From Pseudomonas sp. S30 (GTDB lineage Bacteria > Pseudomonadota > Gammaproteobacteria > Pseudomonadales > Pseudomonadaceae): DNA of 32,888 nucleotides. Below the pieces are notes generated by a model. It was not told the origin of the DNA. It did no database searches and worked only from the letters and a program-made list of their open reading frames with translations. Location of the stretch: the NCBI RefSeq assembly GCF_016518545.1, contig NZ_JACVTO010000033.1, positions 1-32,888 of the forward strand, given 5' to 3'. Shown in pieces: positions 1-10,006 of the stretch. How positions within the stretch are numbered: the first letter of the stretch is position 1; every line of letters starts with the position of its first letter. The translations under genes were made by a program, and so were the position numbers.

Positions 1-131
1 CGCGCAGGTAGGGGTTTTGTCTTTTTGGCGATTGCGTTTCTTCCCGGGCCTGTCGACCGTCCGGCCGCGCGACAAGCGTGGCTGCACAGCGTATGGTTCG
101 GACAGCGAATTCGTCTTCCAGAGAGCCCCTA
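1..131. other. Leader region upstream of recC, no gene seen
   Basis: This stretch before the chosen recC start holds no convincing gene. Reading frames that cross it continue as out-of-frame shadows into recC. I see no strong sigma-70 promoter pair and no terminator hairpin. The recC promoter may lie here or beyond the window edge. Confidence 0.4.
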
Positions 132-3100
132 ATGACCGGCACCACGTCCTTGCAGCCAGGCTTCATGATCGTCCAGGGCAATCGGCCGGACGATCTGCGC
201 AATCTGGTGGTCAGCGTGATGCGCAACTATCCCTTGGCGCCGTTGGAAAACGAGATTGCTCTGGTGCAGAGCAACGGTATTGCCCAGTGGCTCAAGCTGG
301 CGCTGGCCGAAGACCCCATGCCGGACGACGAAGGCGGTTGCGGCATCGCCGCAGCGATCGACGTGCAACTGCCCGGCACCTTCATGTGGCAGCTCTACCG
401 GCGCGTACTCGGGCGGGATGAAATTCCGGAGGTCTCGCTGCTCGACAAGGCGCCGTTGACCTGGCGCCTGATGCGCCTGCTGCCCACGTTGATCGAACGC
501 CCGCATTTCGAGCCACTTAGGCGTTTTCTCACCGACGACACCGACCTGCGCAAGCGTTACCAGCTCGCTGAGCGCCTGGCCGACCTGTTCGACCAGTATC
601 AGGTCTACCGCGCCGACTGGCTCAAGGATTGGGCCGCCGGCCAGTACGTGCTCAACAGCGCTCGTAGCCAGCGCAAGCCGCTGGCGGAGGGCAACCGCTG
701 GCAGGCCGAGTTGTGGCGTGCCTTGCTGGAAGATGTGGGGCTCGAGGGCATGGCCCAGAGTCGTGCAGGCGTGCACCAGCGTTTCATCGAGCGCATCCAC
801 GCCTCGGACCAGGCGCCCCCTGGGTTGCCGGCGCGGGTCATCGTCTTCGGTATTTCCTCGTTGCCTGCACAAACCTTGGAAGCGCTGGCCGGTCTGGCTC
901 GCTTCAGCCAGGTGCTGCTGTGCGTTCACAATCCCTGTCGCCACCATTGGGGCGACATCGTGGCGGACAAGGACCTGTTGCGCCACCAGTACAGGCGTCT
1001 GCAACGCAAGCAAGGCATGCCGTTGCAACTGGACGACGAGGCGATGCACCAGCATGCCCACCCTCTGCTGGCGGCATGGGGCAAGCAGGGCCGGGACTAT
1101 ATCAACCTGCTCGACAGCTATGACGATCCTGGCAGCTATCAGAGCGTATTCAGCGAGGGGCGCATCGACCTGTTCAGCGAAGCGTCCCCCACCACCCTGC
1201 TGGCTCAGCTGCAGGACGATATCCTCGAACTGCGCCCGCTTGCCGAGACTCGCCAGGCCTGGCCGGCTGTGGATACCGTCGTCGATCGCTCGATCCGATT
1301 CCACGTGGCCCACAGCCCGCAGCGAGAAGTCGAAATCCTGCATGATCAGTTGCTCGCGCGTTTCAGCAAGGACCCGAGCCTGCGCCCGCGGGACGTCATC
1401 GTCATGCTCCCGGCCATCGACGACTATGCCCCGCACATCCGCGCGGTGTTCGGTCAGCTCGATCGCCAGGATCCACGCTACATCCCCTTCACCCTCACCG
1501 ACCAGGGCCAGCGTGGGCGCGACCCGCTGCTGATCGCCCTGGAGCATTTGCTCAAGCTGCCCGACAGCCGTTTCGCCGTCAGCGAAATTCTCGATCTGCT
1601 GGATGTACCTGCCGTGCGGGCGCGTTTCGGTATCCGGCACAGCGACCTGCCGACCTTGCACCGCTGGATCGAGGGCGCTGGCATTCGCTGGGGGCTCGAT
1701 GGCGAGCAGCGCGCCAGCCTCGGGTTGCCGCAGGGCCTGGAGCAGAACAGCTGGCGGTTCGGGCTGCGCCGGATGCTGCTCGGTTACGCGGTCGGCGTGG
1801 GCGAAGGCTGCGACGGGATCGAACCGTTCGATGAAATCGGCGGCCTCGACGCGGCACTCATCGGCCCGCTGGTGGCGCTGCTCGACGCACTGGAAGTGGC
1901 CTGCCAGAGCCTTGCCGAACCGGCCGACCCGCAACAGTGGGGCGCACGCCTGCACGCCCTGCTGGACGTGTTCTTCCTGGCCGAGCAGGAGCACGACGAG
2001 TTGCTGCTGGTGGAGCTGCAGAACCTGCGCGACACCTGGTTGCAGACCTGCGAAACGGTCGGCCTGGAAGAAGCGTTGCCACTGACGGTGGTACGTGAGG
2101 CCTGGCTGTCGGGCCTCGACCAGAACCGGCTGTCCCAGCGCTTTCTGGCCGGCTCGGTGAATTTCTGCACCCTGATGCCCATGCGCGCCATTCCGTTTCG
2201 CATCGTCTGCCTGCTGGGCATGAACGATGGTGACTATCCGCGGGCTCAGCCGCCACTGGACTTCGACCTGATGGCCAGCGACTACCGCCCCGGGGATCGT
2301 TCGCGCCGCGAGGATGATCGCTACCTGCTGCTGGAAGCGCTGCTGTCCGCCCGTGAGCAGCTGTACGTCAGTTGGGTCGGGCGCAGTATCCGCGACAACA
2401 GCGAGCGTCCGGCATCGGTGCTGATCGGGCAGTTGCGCGACCACCTCGCTGCCGGCTGGCGATGGGCGGGTGCTGGCGAGCATGACGATGCGGGGCAACG
2501 ACTGCTGCATGCCCTGACCCAGGAGCATCCTTTGCAGCCCTTCAGCCAGCGCTATTTCCAGAAAGGCAGTGCACTGTTCAGCTATGCCCATGAATGGCAG
2601 GTGCTGCATCAGCCCAGGGAAGACGCACTGGCCACGCCAGCAGCGCTGCCTGCGTACCAGAGCGATGACCCCCTGAGCCTGGCTCAGTTGCAGGACTTCC
2701 TGCGCCATCCTGTCAGGCATTTCTTCAGCCAGCGGTTGAAAGTGTTTTTCGAGGCGGTGCAGGCGCCCACGCCCGACGAAGAGCCCTTCGTGCTGGATGC
2801 CTTGCAGCGCTACAGCCTCAGCGAGCGTCTGCTCGATGCCGCGTTGCGCGCCCCAGACGATCCTGAGCCCGCACTGCGCAGCCAGGCGCGTCGGCTTCAG
2901 GCGTGTGGTCTGCTGCCGCTGGCGGGATTCGGTGAGTCGCTGCAGGTCGAACTGATTCAGCCGCTGCCGGACCTGCTCGGCCGCCATCGCCAGCTGTTGC
3001 AGCGCTGGCACCTGCTGGTCGAGGGCGCGCTGCCCATCGCCTTAGAGCGTGCGGGCCAGCGCTTGGAGGGCTGGCTGGGCCGCGTCTACCAGAGCGATGA

Positions 3101-3608
3101 CCAGAGCCTGCTGAGCATCGTCGCGGTGCCCAATAGCCTGGGTGCCGGTCGCAACGCACTGAAATGGCATCGGCTGATCCCGGCCTGGGTCATGCACCTG
3201 GCGGCCTGCGCCAGCGGCTACGCTCTGCATACCGCGCTGGTCGCCAGTGACCAGACACTGCTGCTGGCGCCGTTGCCTCAAGCACAGGCGGGCCATCTGC
3301 TCGCCGATCTGCTGGTCGCGCGCCAGGCCGGTATGAACGGCCCGCTGCCGGTGGCCGCCAAGACGGCATTCGCCTGGCTCGCCCAGTCCGATCCAGACAA
3401 AGCTCGGCTGGCCGCCGCGCGCGCCTATGAAGGCGACGGCCAGAACAGCTTCGGCGAGCGCAGCGAAAGCCTCGCGCTGCTGCGCCAGTTCCGCGACTTC
3501 GCCGCGCTGAGTGCCGACGAAACTTTCGAAGGCTGGTGCGAAACCCTCTACCGCCCCCTGTTCAGCGCTGCCTGGCAGAGCCCGGACAGCCCGGAGACCC
3601 ACCCATGA
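132..3608 (+). CDS. recC: RecBCD exonuclease V, RecC (gamma) subunit
   Basis: RecC is the non-catalytic subunit of RecBCD. It holds inactive helicase-like and nuclease-like folds, splits the DNA strands and recognises Chi during double-strand-break repair in the cytoplasm. The product is 1158 residues, close to the family length of about 1120-1160. The N-terminus carries the RecC-typical segments GFMIVQGNRPDDLRN and SNGIAQWLKLALA, which line the ATP-site-like fold but lack a Walker A lysine. An upstream in-frame ATG at 78 would add 18 residues (MAAQRMVRTANSS...) unlike the family, so I chose the ATG at 132; its Shine-Dalgarno is weak (AGAG). The stop codon overlaps the recB start as ATGA (3605-3608), which implies translational coupling. 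Family assignment is secure; the exact start is an inference. Confidence 0.95.
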   Translation: MTGTTSLQPGFMIVQGNRPDDLRNLVVSVMRNYPLAPLENEIALVQSNGIAQWLKLALAEDPMPDDEGGCGIAAAIDVQLPGTFMWQLYRRVLGRDEIPEVSLLDKAPLTWRLMRLLPTLIERPHFEPLRRFLTDDTDLRKRYQLAERLADLFDQYQVYRADWLKDWAAGQYVLNSARSQRKPLAEGNRWQAELWRALLEDVGLEGMAQSRAGVHQRFIERIHASDQAPPGLPARVIVFGISSLPAQTLEALAGLARFSQVLLCVHNPCRHHWGDIVADKDLLRHQYRRLQRKQGMPLQLDDEAMHQHAHPLLAAWGKQGRDYINLLDSYDDPGSYQSVFSEGRIDLFSEASPTTLLAQLQDDILELRPLAETRQAWPAVDTVVDRSIRFHVAHSPQREVEILHDQLLARFSKDPSLRPRDVIVMLPAIDDYAPHIRAVFGQLDRQDPRYIPFTLTDQGQRGRDPLLIALEHLLKLPDSRFAVSEILDLLDVPAVRARFGIRHSDLPTLHRWIEGAGIRWGLDGEQRASLGLPQGLEQNSWRFGLRRMLLGYAVGVGEGCDGIEPFDEIGGLDAALIGPLVALLDALEVACQSLAEPADPQQWGARLHALLDVFFLAEQEHDELLLVELQNLRDTWLQTCETVGLEEALPLTVVREAWLSGLDQNRLSQRFLAGSVNFCTLMPMRAIPFRIVCLLGMNDGDYPRAQPPLDFDLMASDYRPGDRSRREDDRYLLLEALLSAREQLYVSWVGRSIRDNSERPASVLIGQLRDHLAAGWRWAGAGEHDDAGQRLLHALTQEHPLQPFSQRYFQKGSALFSYAHEWQVLHQPREDALATPAALPAYQSDDPLSLAQLQDFLRHPVRHFFSQRLKVFFEAVQAPTPDEEPFVLDALQRYSLSERLLDAALRAPDDPEPALRSQARRLQACGLLPLAGFGESLQVELIQPLPDLLGRHRQLLQRWHLLVEGALPIALERAGQRLEGWLGRVYQSDDQSLLSIVAVPNSLGAGRNALKWHRLIPAWVMHLAACASGYALHTALVASDQTLLLAPLPQAQAGHLLADLLVARQAGMNGPLPVAAKTAFAWLAQSDPDKARLAAARAYEGDGQNSFGERSESLALLRQFRDFAALSADETFEGWCETLYRPLFSAAWQSPDSPETHP

Positions 3609-6600
3609 ACCAGGACCGCCCGCTGGCCCTGCGCTTTCCCCTTCACGGCAGCCAGTTGATCGAGGCCAGCGCCGGTACCGGAAAGACCTTCACCATCTCG
3701 GCGCTGTACCTGCGCCTGATCCTCGGTCATGGTGGCGAGCAGGGCTTCGGCCGCGAATTGTTACCGCCGCAGATTCTCGTGGTGACCTTCACCGATGCCG
3801 CGACCAAGGAGCTGCGCGAGCGGATACGCACGCGTCTGGCCGAAGCCGCACGCTTCTTCCGGGGCGAGTTGGAGGAGGCGGACCCGCTGCTGCGGCAATT
3901 GCGCGACGACTACCTGCCGGACGACTGGGCTCGCTGCGCCAGCCGTCTGGAAGTGGCCGTGCAGTGGATGGATGAAGCTGCGGTCTCGACCATCCATGGC
4001 TGGTGCCAGCGCATGTTGCGCGAACACGCCTTCGACAGCGGCAGCCTGTTCACCCAGAGCCTTGAAACCGACCACAGCGAGTTGCTCGGCCAGGTCATGC
4101 GCGATTACTGGCGACGCTTCTGCTACGGCATGCAAGGCGAGGCGCTGGCGTGGGTACGCCAGCACTGGGTGAGCCCCGATGCCCTGCTCGGGCGTATCCG
4201 TCCGCTGTTCGGACGAATCGCAGGCGACAGCCAAGGCCCTGACCCTCAAACGCTGATCGACTCGACCTTGCAACAGCGCCAGCAGCAACTGGGCGCACTC
4301 AAGGCGCCCTGGCGGCTATGGGCCGATGAATTGCAGGCGCTCTGCCAGGCCGCCGTGGCCGCCAAGCAGGTGGACGGACGCAAGTTGCAGGCGCGTTTCT
4401 TCGAGCCGTGGTTCGATAAACTGCGCGCCTGGGCCAGCGACGAGTCGCTCATGGAGCTGGAGCTGGGCACCGGTTTCACCCGCCTGACGCCAGCCGGCAT
4501 GGCCGAGGTGTGGAAGGTCGGTGCTCCGCCCGAACATCCCGCCTTGCAGGCCATGGCGCAGCTGCGCGACCAGCTCCAGGCGCTGCCGAGCCCGGAGGCG
4601 GCGGTGCTCCAGCATGCAGCCGGGTGGGTGGCGGCACGCTTCGAGGTGGAAAAGCGTCGACGGGCGGAGATGGGCTTCGACGACATGCTCCTGCGCCTGG
4701 CGCACGCGTTGCGCGGGGACGCCGGCGAACGACTGGCCGGGCTGATCCGTGAACAGTTCCCGGTCGCGCTGATCGATGAATTCCAGGATACCGACCCGGT
4801 CCAGTACGGTATTTTCGAGCGGATCTACCGCATCGCGCAGAACCGCCCCGAGACCGGCCTGTTCATGATCGGCGACCCCAAGCAGGCGATCTACGCCTTT
4901 CGTGGCGCCGATATCTTCACCTATCTCGATGCCCGGCGCGCCACCGCCGAACGCCTGCACAGCCTGGATACCAACTACCGTTCCAGCCAGGCCATGGTCG
5001 AGGCGGTCAACGCCACCTTCCTGCTGGCCGAGCAGCGCGCCGAGGGCCGGGGCGCGTTCCTGTTCAGGGAGGGGGGCGACAACCCACTGCCCTTCGTCGA
5101 AGTGAAGGCCATGGGGCGTCGCGAGCGTTTGGTGATCGAGGGCCAGCCATGCGCGGCCTTGAACGGCTGGCACCTGCCCAGTGACGAGCCGCTGTCCGGC
5201 AGCCAGTACCGCCAGCAGATGGCTGCCCGCTGCGCCAGCCACATCGTCACGCTGCTCACGGGCGGTCAGCGCGGGCAGAGCGGGTTCCAGGACCAGGATG
5301 GAAACATCCAGGGCTGCCGACCAGCGGATATCGCCATCCTGGTGCGCGATGGGCGCGAGGCTCAGCTCATCCGCCACGAGCTCGTTGCCCGTGGCGTGCG
5401 CAGCGTCTACCTCTCCGACAAGGACTCGGTGTTCGCCGCCCAGGAGGCGCACGACCTGCTGGCCTGGCTCAAGGCCTGCGCCGAACCGGATGTCGAACGC
5501 CTGCTCAAGGCGGCACTGGCCAGTCTGACCCTGGATCTGCCATTGAGCGAACTGGAGCGGCTGAACCAGGACGAGCGGGTGTGGGAGGCCTGGGTCATGC
5601 GCTTTCGCCTGTACCGTGAAACCTGGCAGCGTCAGGGCGTGCTGCCGATGCTGCGGCGCCTGCTGCACGACTTCAAATTGCCACGCAGCCTGATCGCGCG
5701 TACCGACGGCGAGCGCGTGCTGACCAACCTGCTGCACCTGGCCGAACTGTTGCAACAGGCTGCCGGCGAGCTGGATGGCGAGCAGGCGTTGATTCGCCAC
5801 CTGGGCGAGCAGTTGGCCAACGCCGGGCAGGCGGGTGAGGAACAGATCCTGCGCCTGGAGAGCGACGAGCAGTTGGTCAAGGTGGTGACCATCCACAAGT
5901 CCAAGGGCCTGGAATACCCGCTGGTGTACCTGCCGTTCGTGTGCATCAGCAAGGCGGTGGACGGCCAGCGCCTGCCGTTGACCTGGCATGATCGCGATGG
6001 CCAGCCGCTGCTGAGCCTGACGCCGACCGCCGCGCAGATCGCCCTGGCCGATGACGAGCGGCTGGCCGAGGATCTGCGCTTGCTCTATGTGGCCTTGACC
6101 CGTGCCCAGCATGCCTGCTGGCTGGGCGTCGCCGACCTCAAGCGCGGCAGTCAGAAAAGCTCCCAGCTGCATCGCTCGGCCCTGGGCTACCTGCTGGGTG
6201 GGGGCCAGGCGCTGGCCGCGTCCACGCAGCTGCACGAGTGGCTGCAGAGATGGGGCGAGCGCAGCGCTGCGATCAGCTGTGCCAGCCTGCCCGAGGTCGA
6301 GGACCAGCAGTATCGAGCGCCACGTCAAGGTACCCAGTGGCAGGCCGCCCTGAAGCCCCGACGCTCGGCCGCCGAGCAGTGGTGGATCGCGTCCTACAGT
6401 GCCTTGCGCGTCGGCGACCATACCTTGACGGCCGACAGCTCCCAGGCCCAGCAACTGCTCGACGACGAAGGCCTGGATCTGCAACGGCTGCGCGAGGTGC
6501 CGGCGGAGAACGGCGACATTCATCGCTTCCCCCGCGGACCTAACCCTGGCACCTTCCTCCATGGCTTGCTGGAGTGGGCGGGCCGCGAAGGTTTCGCCGA

Positions 6601-7282
6601 GGTGGCCCGGCAACCGGCGCTGATCGAGCGTACCGTGGGCCAGCGCTGCAACCGGCGCGGCTGGGCTGGCTGGATTCCCACGCTCAGTCAATGGCTGACA
6701 CAGCTGCTCAGCCAGGGCATGGCGCTGGAGTCGGAGGGTCCGCTGTTGTGCCTGGCACAGTTGCAGCAGTACCAGATCGAGATGGAATTCTGGTTCGCCA
6801 GCCACCGCGTCGACGTGCAGCGCCTGGATCAGCTGGTCGCCCGCCATACCCACGGCGGTGCGGCGCGCCCGGCCTGCCTGGCCAGCCAGCTCAACGGGAT
6901 GTTCAAGGGCTTCATCGACCTGGCCTTCGAACTCGACGGTCGCTATTACGTGGCCGACTACAAATCCAATTGGCTGGGCCCGGACGGCAACGCCTACGAC
7001 GCCCAGGCCATGGAACAGTCGATCCTCGAGCATCGCTACGACCTGCAATACGTGCTCTACCTGCTGGCACTGCATCGCCAGCTGCGCGCTCGCCTGCCGG
7101 ACTACGACTACGACCGACATGTCGGTGGGGCCCTGTTCATTTTCCTGCGCGGCACCGCCAGTGCTGGCCATGGCCTGTACACCGTGCGTCCGCCCCGTGC
7201 GCTGATCGAGCAGCTCGACGCGCTGTTTCGCGGCGACCTTCAACCCGAGCAGCAGGACTTGTTCGCCGGAGCTGCATCATGA
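3605..7282 (+). CDS. recB: RecBCD exonuclease V, RecB (beta) helicase-nuclease subunit
   Basis: RecB is the 3'-5' superfamily-1 helicase and the only nuclease of RecBCD, and it loads RecA after Chi. The product is 1225 residues (E. coli RecB is 1180). Visible motifs are Walker A EASAGTGKT with K27, the UvrD-type Walker B DEFQDTD at 391-397, helicase motif VI LLYVALTRA at about 826-834, and the C-terminal nuclease motif. In that motif D1105 (GFIDLAF), D1118 and K1120 (DYKSNWLG) have the same 13- and 2-residue spacing as the catalytic D1067, D1080 and K1082 of E. coli. Both enzymatic sites therefore look intact. The start ATG overlaps the recC stop, and an in-frame ATG at 3536 lies inside recC and is ignored. 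The stop overlaps the recD start. Confidence 0.97.
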   Translation: MNQDRPLALRFPLHGSQLIEASAGTGKTFTISALYLRLILGHGGEQGFGRELLPPQILVVTFTDAATKELRERIRTRLAEAARFFRGELEEADPLLRQLRDDYLPDDWARCASRLEVAVQWMDEAAVSTIHGWCQRMLREHAFDSGSLFTQSLETDHSELLGQVMRDYWRRFCYGMQGEALAWVRQHWVSPDALLGRIRPLFGRIAGDSQGPDPQTLIDSTLQQRQQQLGALKAPWRLWADELQALCQAAVAAKQVDGRKLQARFFEPWFDKLRAWASDESLMELELGTGFTRLTPAGMAEVWKVGAPPEHPALQAMAQLRDQLQALPSPEAAVLQHAAGWVAARFEVEKRRRAEMGFDDMLLRLAHALRGDAGERLAGLIREQFPVALIDEFQDTDPVQYGIFERIYRIAQNRPETGLFMIGDPKQAIYAFRGADIFTYLDARRATAERLHSLDTNYRSSQAMVEAVNATFLLAEQRAEGRGAFLFREGGDNPLPFVEVKAMGRRERLVIEGQPCAALNGWHLPSDEPLSGSQYRQQMAARCASHIVTLLTGGQRGQSGFQDQDGNIQGCRPADIAILVRDGREAQLIRHELVARGVRSVYLSDKDSVFAAQEAHDLLAWLKACAEPDVERLLKAALASLTLDLPLSELERLNQDERVWEAWVMRFRLYRETWQRQGVLPMLRRLLHDFKLPRSLIARTDGERVLTNLLHLAELLQQAAGELDGEQALIRHLGEQLANAGQAGEEQILRLESDEQLVKVVTIHKSKGLEYPLVYLPFVCISKAVDGQRLPLTWHDRDGQPLLSLTPTAAQIALADDERLAEDLRLLYVALTRAQHACWLGVADLKRGSQKSSQLHRSALGYLLGGGQALAASTQLHEWLQRWGERSAAISCASLPEVEDQQYRAPRQGTQWQAALKPRRSAAEQWWIASYSALRVGDHTLTADSSQAQQLLDDEGLDLQRLREVPAENGDIHRFPRGPNPGTFLHGLLEWAGREGFAEVARQPALIERTVGQRCNRRGWAGWIPTLSQWLTQLLSQGMALESEGPLLCLAQLQQYQIEMEFWFASHRVDVQRLDQLVARHTHGGAARPACLASQLNGMFKGFIDLAFELDGRYYVADYKSNWLGPDGNAYDAQAMEQSILEHRYDLQYVLYLLALHRQLRARLPDYDYDRHVGGALFIFLRGTASAGHGLYTVRPPRALIEQLDALFRGDLQPEQQDLFAGAAS

Positions 7283-9354
7283 GCCGAACCCTCGACGATC
7301 TGTTACCCACCCCGTTGCAGGCTGAGCACCTGGCGGCCCTGGCGCCGCTGACCGACAGTCGCGACCTGCTGGCGCTACTGGACCGCTGGGTGGAGCGCGG
7401 CTGGCTGCGGGCACTGGACCGCGCCTTCGTCGCTTTCCTGGAAGAGCGCGCACCCGCTGGCGATCCTCTGGTATTGCTGGCGGCCGCGTTGGCCAGCCAT
7501 CAGTTGGGGCACGGGCATGTCTGCCTGGACCTGGCGCAGACGTTGGCCGAGCCCGATTTCGCCCTGTCGCTGCCGCCGGAGGGCGATGCCTTGGCCGGGC
7601 CGCTGCTGCTGCCCTCGCAACTGCTGGCCACGCTCGACGCCCAGACCTGGCGCGCTCGTCTGGCGGACAGCCGACTGGTGGCCGACGGTGACGCCGCCGA
7701 CCAGGAATCCCGGCCTCTGGTGCTCAGTGGCCAGCGCTTGTATCTGCGTCGCTACTGGCGTTACGAGCGACGCATCGATGACTCGCTGCAACAGCGTATC
7801 GCCACCCACGAAGCGGTTCCCGACGACCTGTCGCAGCGCCTGTCGCAGTTGTTCGACGGCGGCGCGCCCGCGGGGCAGGTGGATTGGCAGAAGCTCGCTT
7901 GTGCCCTGGCCACCCGTGCGGCGTTCAGCATCGTCACCGGTGGCCCCGGTACTGGCAAGACCACCACCGTGGTGCGTCTGCTGGCGCTGCTCCAGGGGCC
8001 GGCGGTCGAGCAGGGCAGGCCGCTGCGCATTCGTCTCGCTGCGCCCACCGGCAAGGCCGCGGCGCGCCTGACCGAATCCATCGGCCAGCAGGTGGAGCGC
8101 CTGCAGGTACCCACCGAGGTGCGCGCGCAGATCCCCACCGAAGTCAGCACCGTGCACCGCCTGCTGGGCAGCCGCCCGGGTTCGCGGCATTTTCGTCACC
8201 ATGCCGGCAACCCGCTGCCGCTCGATGTGCTGGTGGTGGACGAAGCCTCGATGATCGACCTGGAGATGATGGCCAACCTGCTGGAGGCGCTACCGCCGCG
8301 TGCCCGCCTGGTGCTGCTGGGCGACAAGGACCAGCTGGCGTCGGTAGAGGCCGGGGCCGTGCTCGGCGATCTGTGCCGGTATGCCGAAGAGGGTCGCTAT
8401 ACGCCCGCGACCCTGGCCTGGCTGGAGCAGGTCGGGGGTCAGGCATTGACCGATGCCGCACTACTGCCGGGCGATGCCCATCGCCACGCACTGGCCCAGC
8501 AGGTGGTGATGCTGCGCCATTCCCGACGATTCGGCGAGGGCAGTGGTATCGGTCGGCTGGCGCGTCTGGTCAATTTGCAAATGGCCGACCAGGCGCGTGC
8601 GTTGCTGGATGTACCGCCCGAGGATGTGTTCGGCTTGTCCCTGCGCGGCGAGCATGATCGCGCCTTTGATCGTCTGCTGCTGGATGGGCTCGACCGTGGC
8701 GAGGACGGCCCCCAAGGGTATCGCAGTTACCTGCGCACTTTGGGTCGCCGGCGACCGCCGTTGGGCACTGCGTTCGACGCCAGCGATTGGGAGCGCTGGG
8801 CGGGGCAGGTGCTGAGCAGCTTCGAAGGCTTCCAGCTGCTGTGCGCCGTGCGCCGAGGCGCCTGGGGAGTGGAAGGGCTCAACGAGCGCGTGGCGCGCGT
8901 GCTGCACGGCGCCGGCCTGATCGATACTCGCCAGCCGTGGTATGAAGGCCGGCCTGTGCTGGTTACCCGTAATGACTACGGCCTTGGCCTGATGAACGGC
9001 GATATCGGCATCACCCTGCGCCTGCCGGACGAAGCTGGGGAAACCTCATTGCGCGTGGCGTTCGCGCGCAACGATGGCTCGGGCGGCGTGCGCTTCGTGC
9101 TGCCCAGCCGCCTCAATGAGGTCGAGACCGTGTTCGCCATGACCGTGCACAAGTCCCAGGGTTCGGAGTTCAGCCATACCGCGCTGGTGCTGCCCGATGC
9201 GCTGAATCCCGTGCTGACCAAGGAGCTGATCTATACCGGGATCACCCGGGCCAAGACCTGCTTCAGCCTGATCGAGCCTCGCGCAGGGGTTCTTGAAGAC
9301 GCGATAGCGCGCAAGGTGCGCCGGATTTCTGGCCTTTCTCTGGATAATATCTGA
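7279..9354 (+). CDS. recD: RecBCD exonuclease V, RecD (alpha) helicase subunit
   Basis: RecD is the fast 5'-3' superfamily-1B helicase of RecBCD and keeps the nuclease active before Chi. The product is 691 residues, longer than the 608 of E. coli. Motifs seen are Walker A GGPGTGKTT with K227, Walker B DEAS at 321-324, a late helicase motif HKSQGSEF, and motif VI YTGITRAK at 652-659. The start is the ATG overlapping the recB stop (ATGA at 7279-7282). A longer open frame begins upstream at 6574 but is only the out-of-phase reading of the end of recB. The protein begins MSRTLDDLLPTPL and ends LSLDNI. All three subunits are present, overlapping and intact, so the operon should be functional. Confidence 0.96.
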   Translation: MSRTLDDLLPTPLQAEHLAALAPLTDSRDLLALLDRWVERGWLRALDRAFVAFLEERAPAGDPLVLLAAALASHQLGHGHVCLDLAQTLAEPDFALSLPPEGDALAGPLLLPSQLLATLDAQTWRARLADSRLVADGDAADQESRPLVLSGQRLYLRRYWRYERRIDDSLQQRIATHEAVPDDLSQRLSQLFDGGAPAGQVDWQKLACALATRAAFSIVTGGPGTGKTTTVVRLLALLQGPAVEQGRPLRIRLAAPTGKAAARLTESIGQQVERLQVPTEVRAQIPTEVSTVHRLLGSRPGSRHFRHHAGNPLPLDVLVVDEASMIDLEMMANLLEALPPRARLVLLGDKDQLASVEAGAVLGDLCRYAEEGRYTPATLAWLEQVGGQALTDAALLPGDAHRHALAQQVVMLRHSRRFGEGSGIGRLARLVNLQMADQARALLDVPPEDVFGLSLRGEHDRAFDRLLLDGLDRGEDGPQGYRSYLRTLGRRRPPLGTAFDASDWERWAGQVLSSFEGFQLLCAVRRGAWGVEGLNERVARVLHGAGLIDTRQPWYEGRPVLVTRNDYGLGLMNGDIGITLRLPDEAGETSLRVAFARNDGSGGVRFVLPSRLNEVETVFAMTVHKSQGSEFSHTALVLPDALNPVLTKELIYTGITRAKTCFSLIEPRAGVLEDAIARKVRRISGLSLDNI

Positions 9355-9385
9355 CATTCGTCAATACCTTGGCATTGCGGCCTTG

Positions 9386-9394
9386 TGCTATCGT
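9386..9394 (+). promoter_or_regulatory. Possible extended -10 promoter of the yfiRNB operon
   Basis: TGCTATCGT fits an extended -10 element (TGnTATnnT-like) 37 bases before the yfiR ATG. I see no good -35 at 17 bases; TTGGCA at 9369-9374 is only 14 bases away. It lies in the 76-base recD-yfiR gap, the only non-coding space before the operon. Confidence 0.3.
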
Positions 9395-9430
9395 GCGAGT
9401 CGTCTGACATTAACTTGAGAAGTTTCCCAC

Positions 9431-10006
9431 ATGTCCGTGGTTGTCTCGTCTGGGTGGCGAAGGGCGAGGAGTGCGCTATCGCTGGCGATCGTCGTGTTGT
9501 CGCTGTCCGCCGCAGCTGCGCGAGCAGACACTGCGGCCACCGCCGAGACTGTCCAGCAACGCGCCAGGGCCGTGGCCCAGGTGGTGATGGGTATCTTCAG
9601 TTACGCGCGCTGGCCGGTCGAGCCGTCACCCTTGCGCCTGTGTCTGATCGGCCCCACCGAATACGCCGACGAACTGATCAGGGATGAAGGCCAGGGCGCC
9701 ACGCCTGCGGTTCAGGTACGCCGATTGCTGGCGGGCGACCCGCTTGTCGCCAGCGCCTGCGATGCCGTATACATCGGCCGGCTCGATCACGGCCAGCGTG
9801 ACCGGCTCTCCCAGGCGCTGCTCGGCCAGCCGATCCTGAGCATCAGCGAGGCGCAAGACCCGTGTACGGTCGGCAGCCTGTTCTGCCTGCATGTCGAAGG
9901 CGACCAGGTCGGCTTCATGGTGAACCTCGATTCGGTGGCGCGCAGTGGCCTGCGCATTCACCCCAGCGTACTGCAACTGTCGCGACGTCGAGGGCCGCAG
10001 CCATGA
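9431..10006 (+). CDS. yfiR: YfiR family periplasmic repressor of diguanylate cyclase YfiN
   Basis: YfiR is a small periplasmic protein that binds the periplasmic domain of YfiN and holds it inactive; it responds to redox and envelope stress. The product is 191 residues with a signal peptide cleaved near ARA/DT (about residue 32). The mature domain contains FSYARWPVEPSPLRLCLIGP, the typical YfiR/DUF4154 core. Four cysteines, C71, C110, C145 and C152, fall where P. aeruginosa YfiR has its two disulfide-forming pairs, which strongly supports orthology and an oxidation-sensitive fold. A GAGAAG Shine-Dalgarno sits 8 bases before the ATG. The stop overlaps the yfiN start as ATGA, so repressor and cyclase are probably made in coupled amounts. 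An intact yfiR implies that YfiN is normally repressed. Confidence 0.93.
   Translation: MSVVVSSGWRRARSALSLAIVVLSLSAAAARADTAATAETVQQRARAVAQVVMGIFSYARWPVEPSPLRLCLIGPTEYADELIRDEGQGATPAVQVRRLLAGDPLVASACDAVYIGRLDHGQRDRLSQALLGQPILSISEAQDPCTVGSLFCLHVEGDQVGFMVNLDSVARSGLRIHPSVLQLSRRRGPQP

Noticed and set aside
129..3011. 960-codon open frame on the minus strand opposite recC
   Set aside because: It is an antisense shadow produced by GC-rich codon bias. The + strand frame has clear RecC homology and the minus translation is low-complexity Gln/Ala/Arg-rich.
3536..3604. Upstream in-frame ATG of recB giving a 1248-residue protein
   Set aside because: The extra 23 residues lie within recC and are unlike RecB N-termini; the ATGA overlap at 3605 is the normal arrangement.
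4316..7243. 975-codon open frame on the minus strand opposite recB
   Set aside because: It is an antisense shadow of recB. It resembles no family and has no ribosome binding site; recB has intact catalytic motifs.
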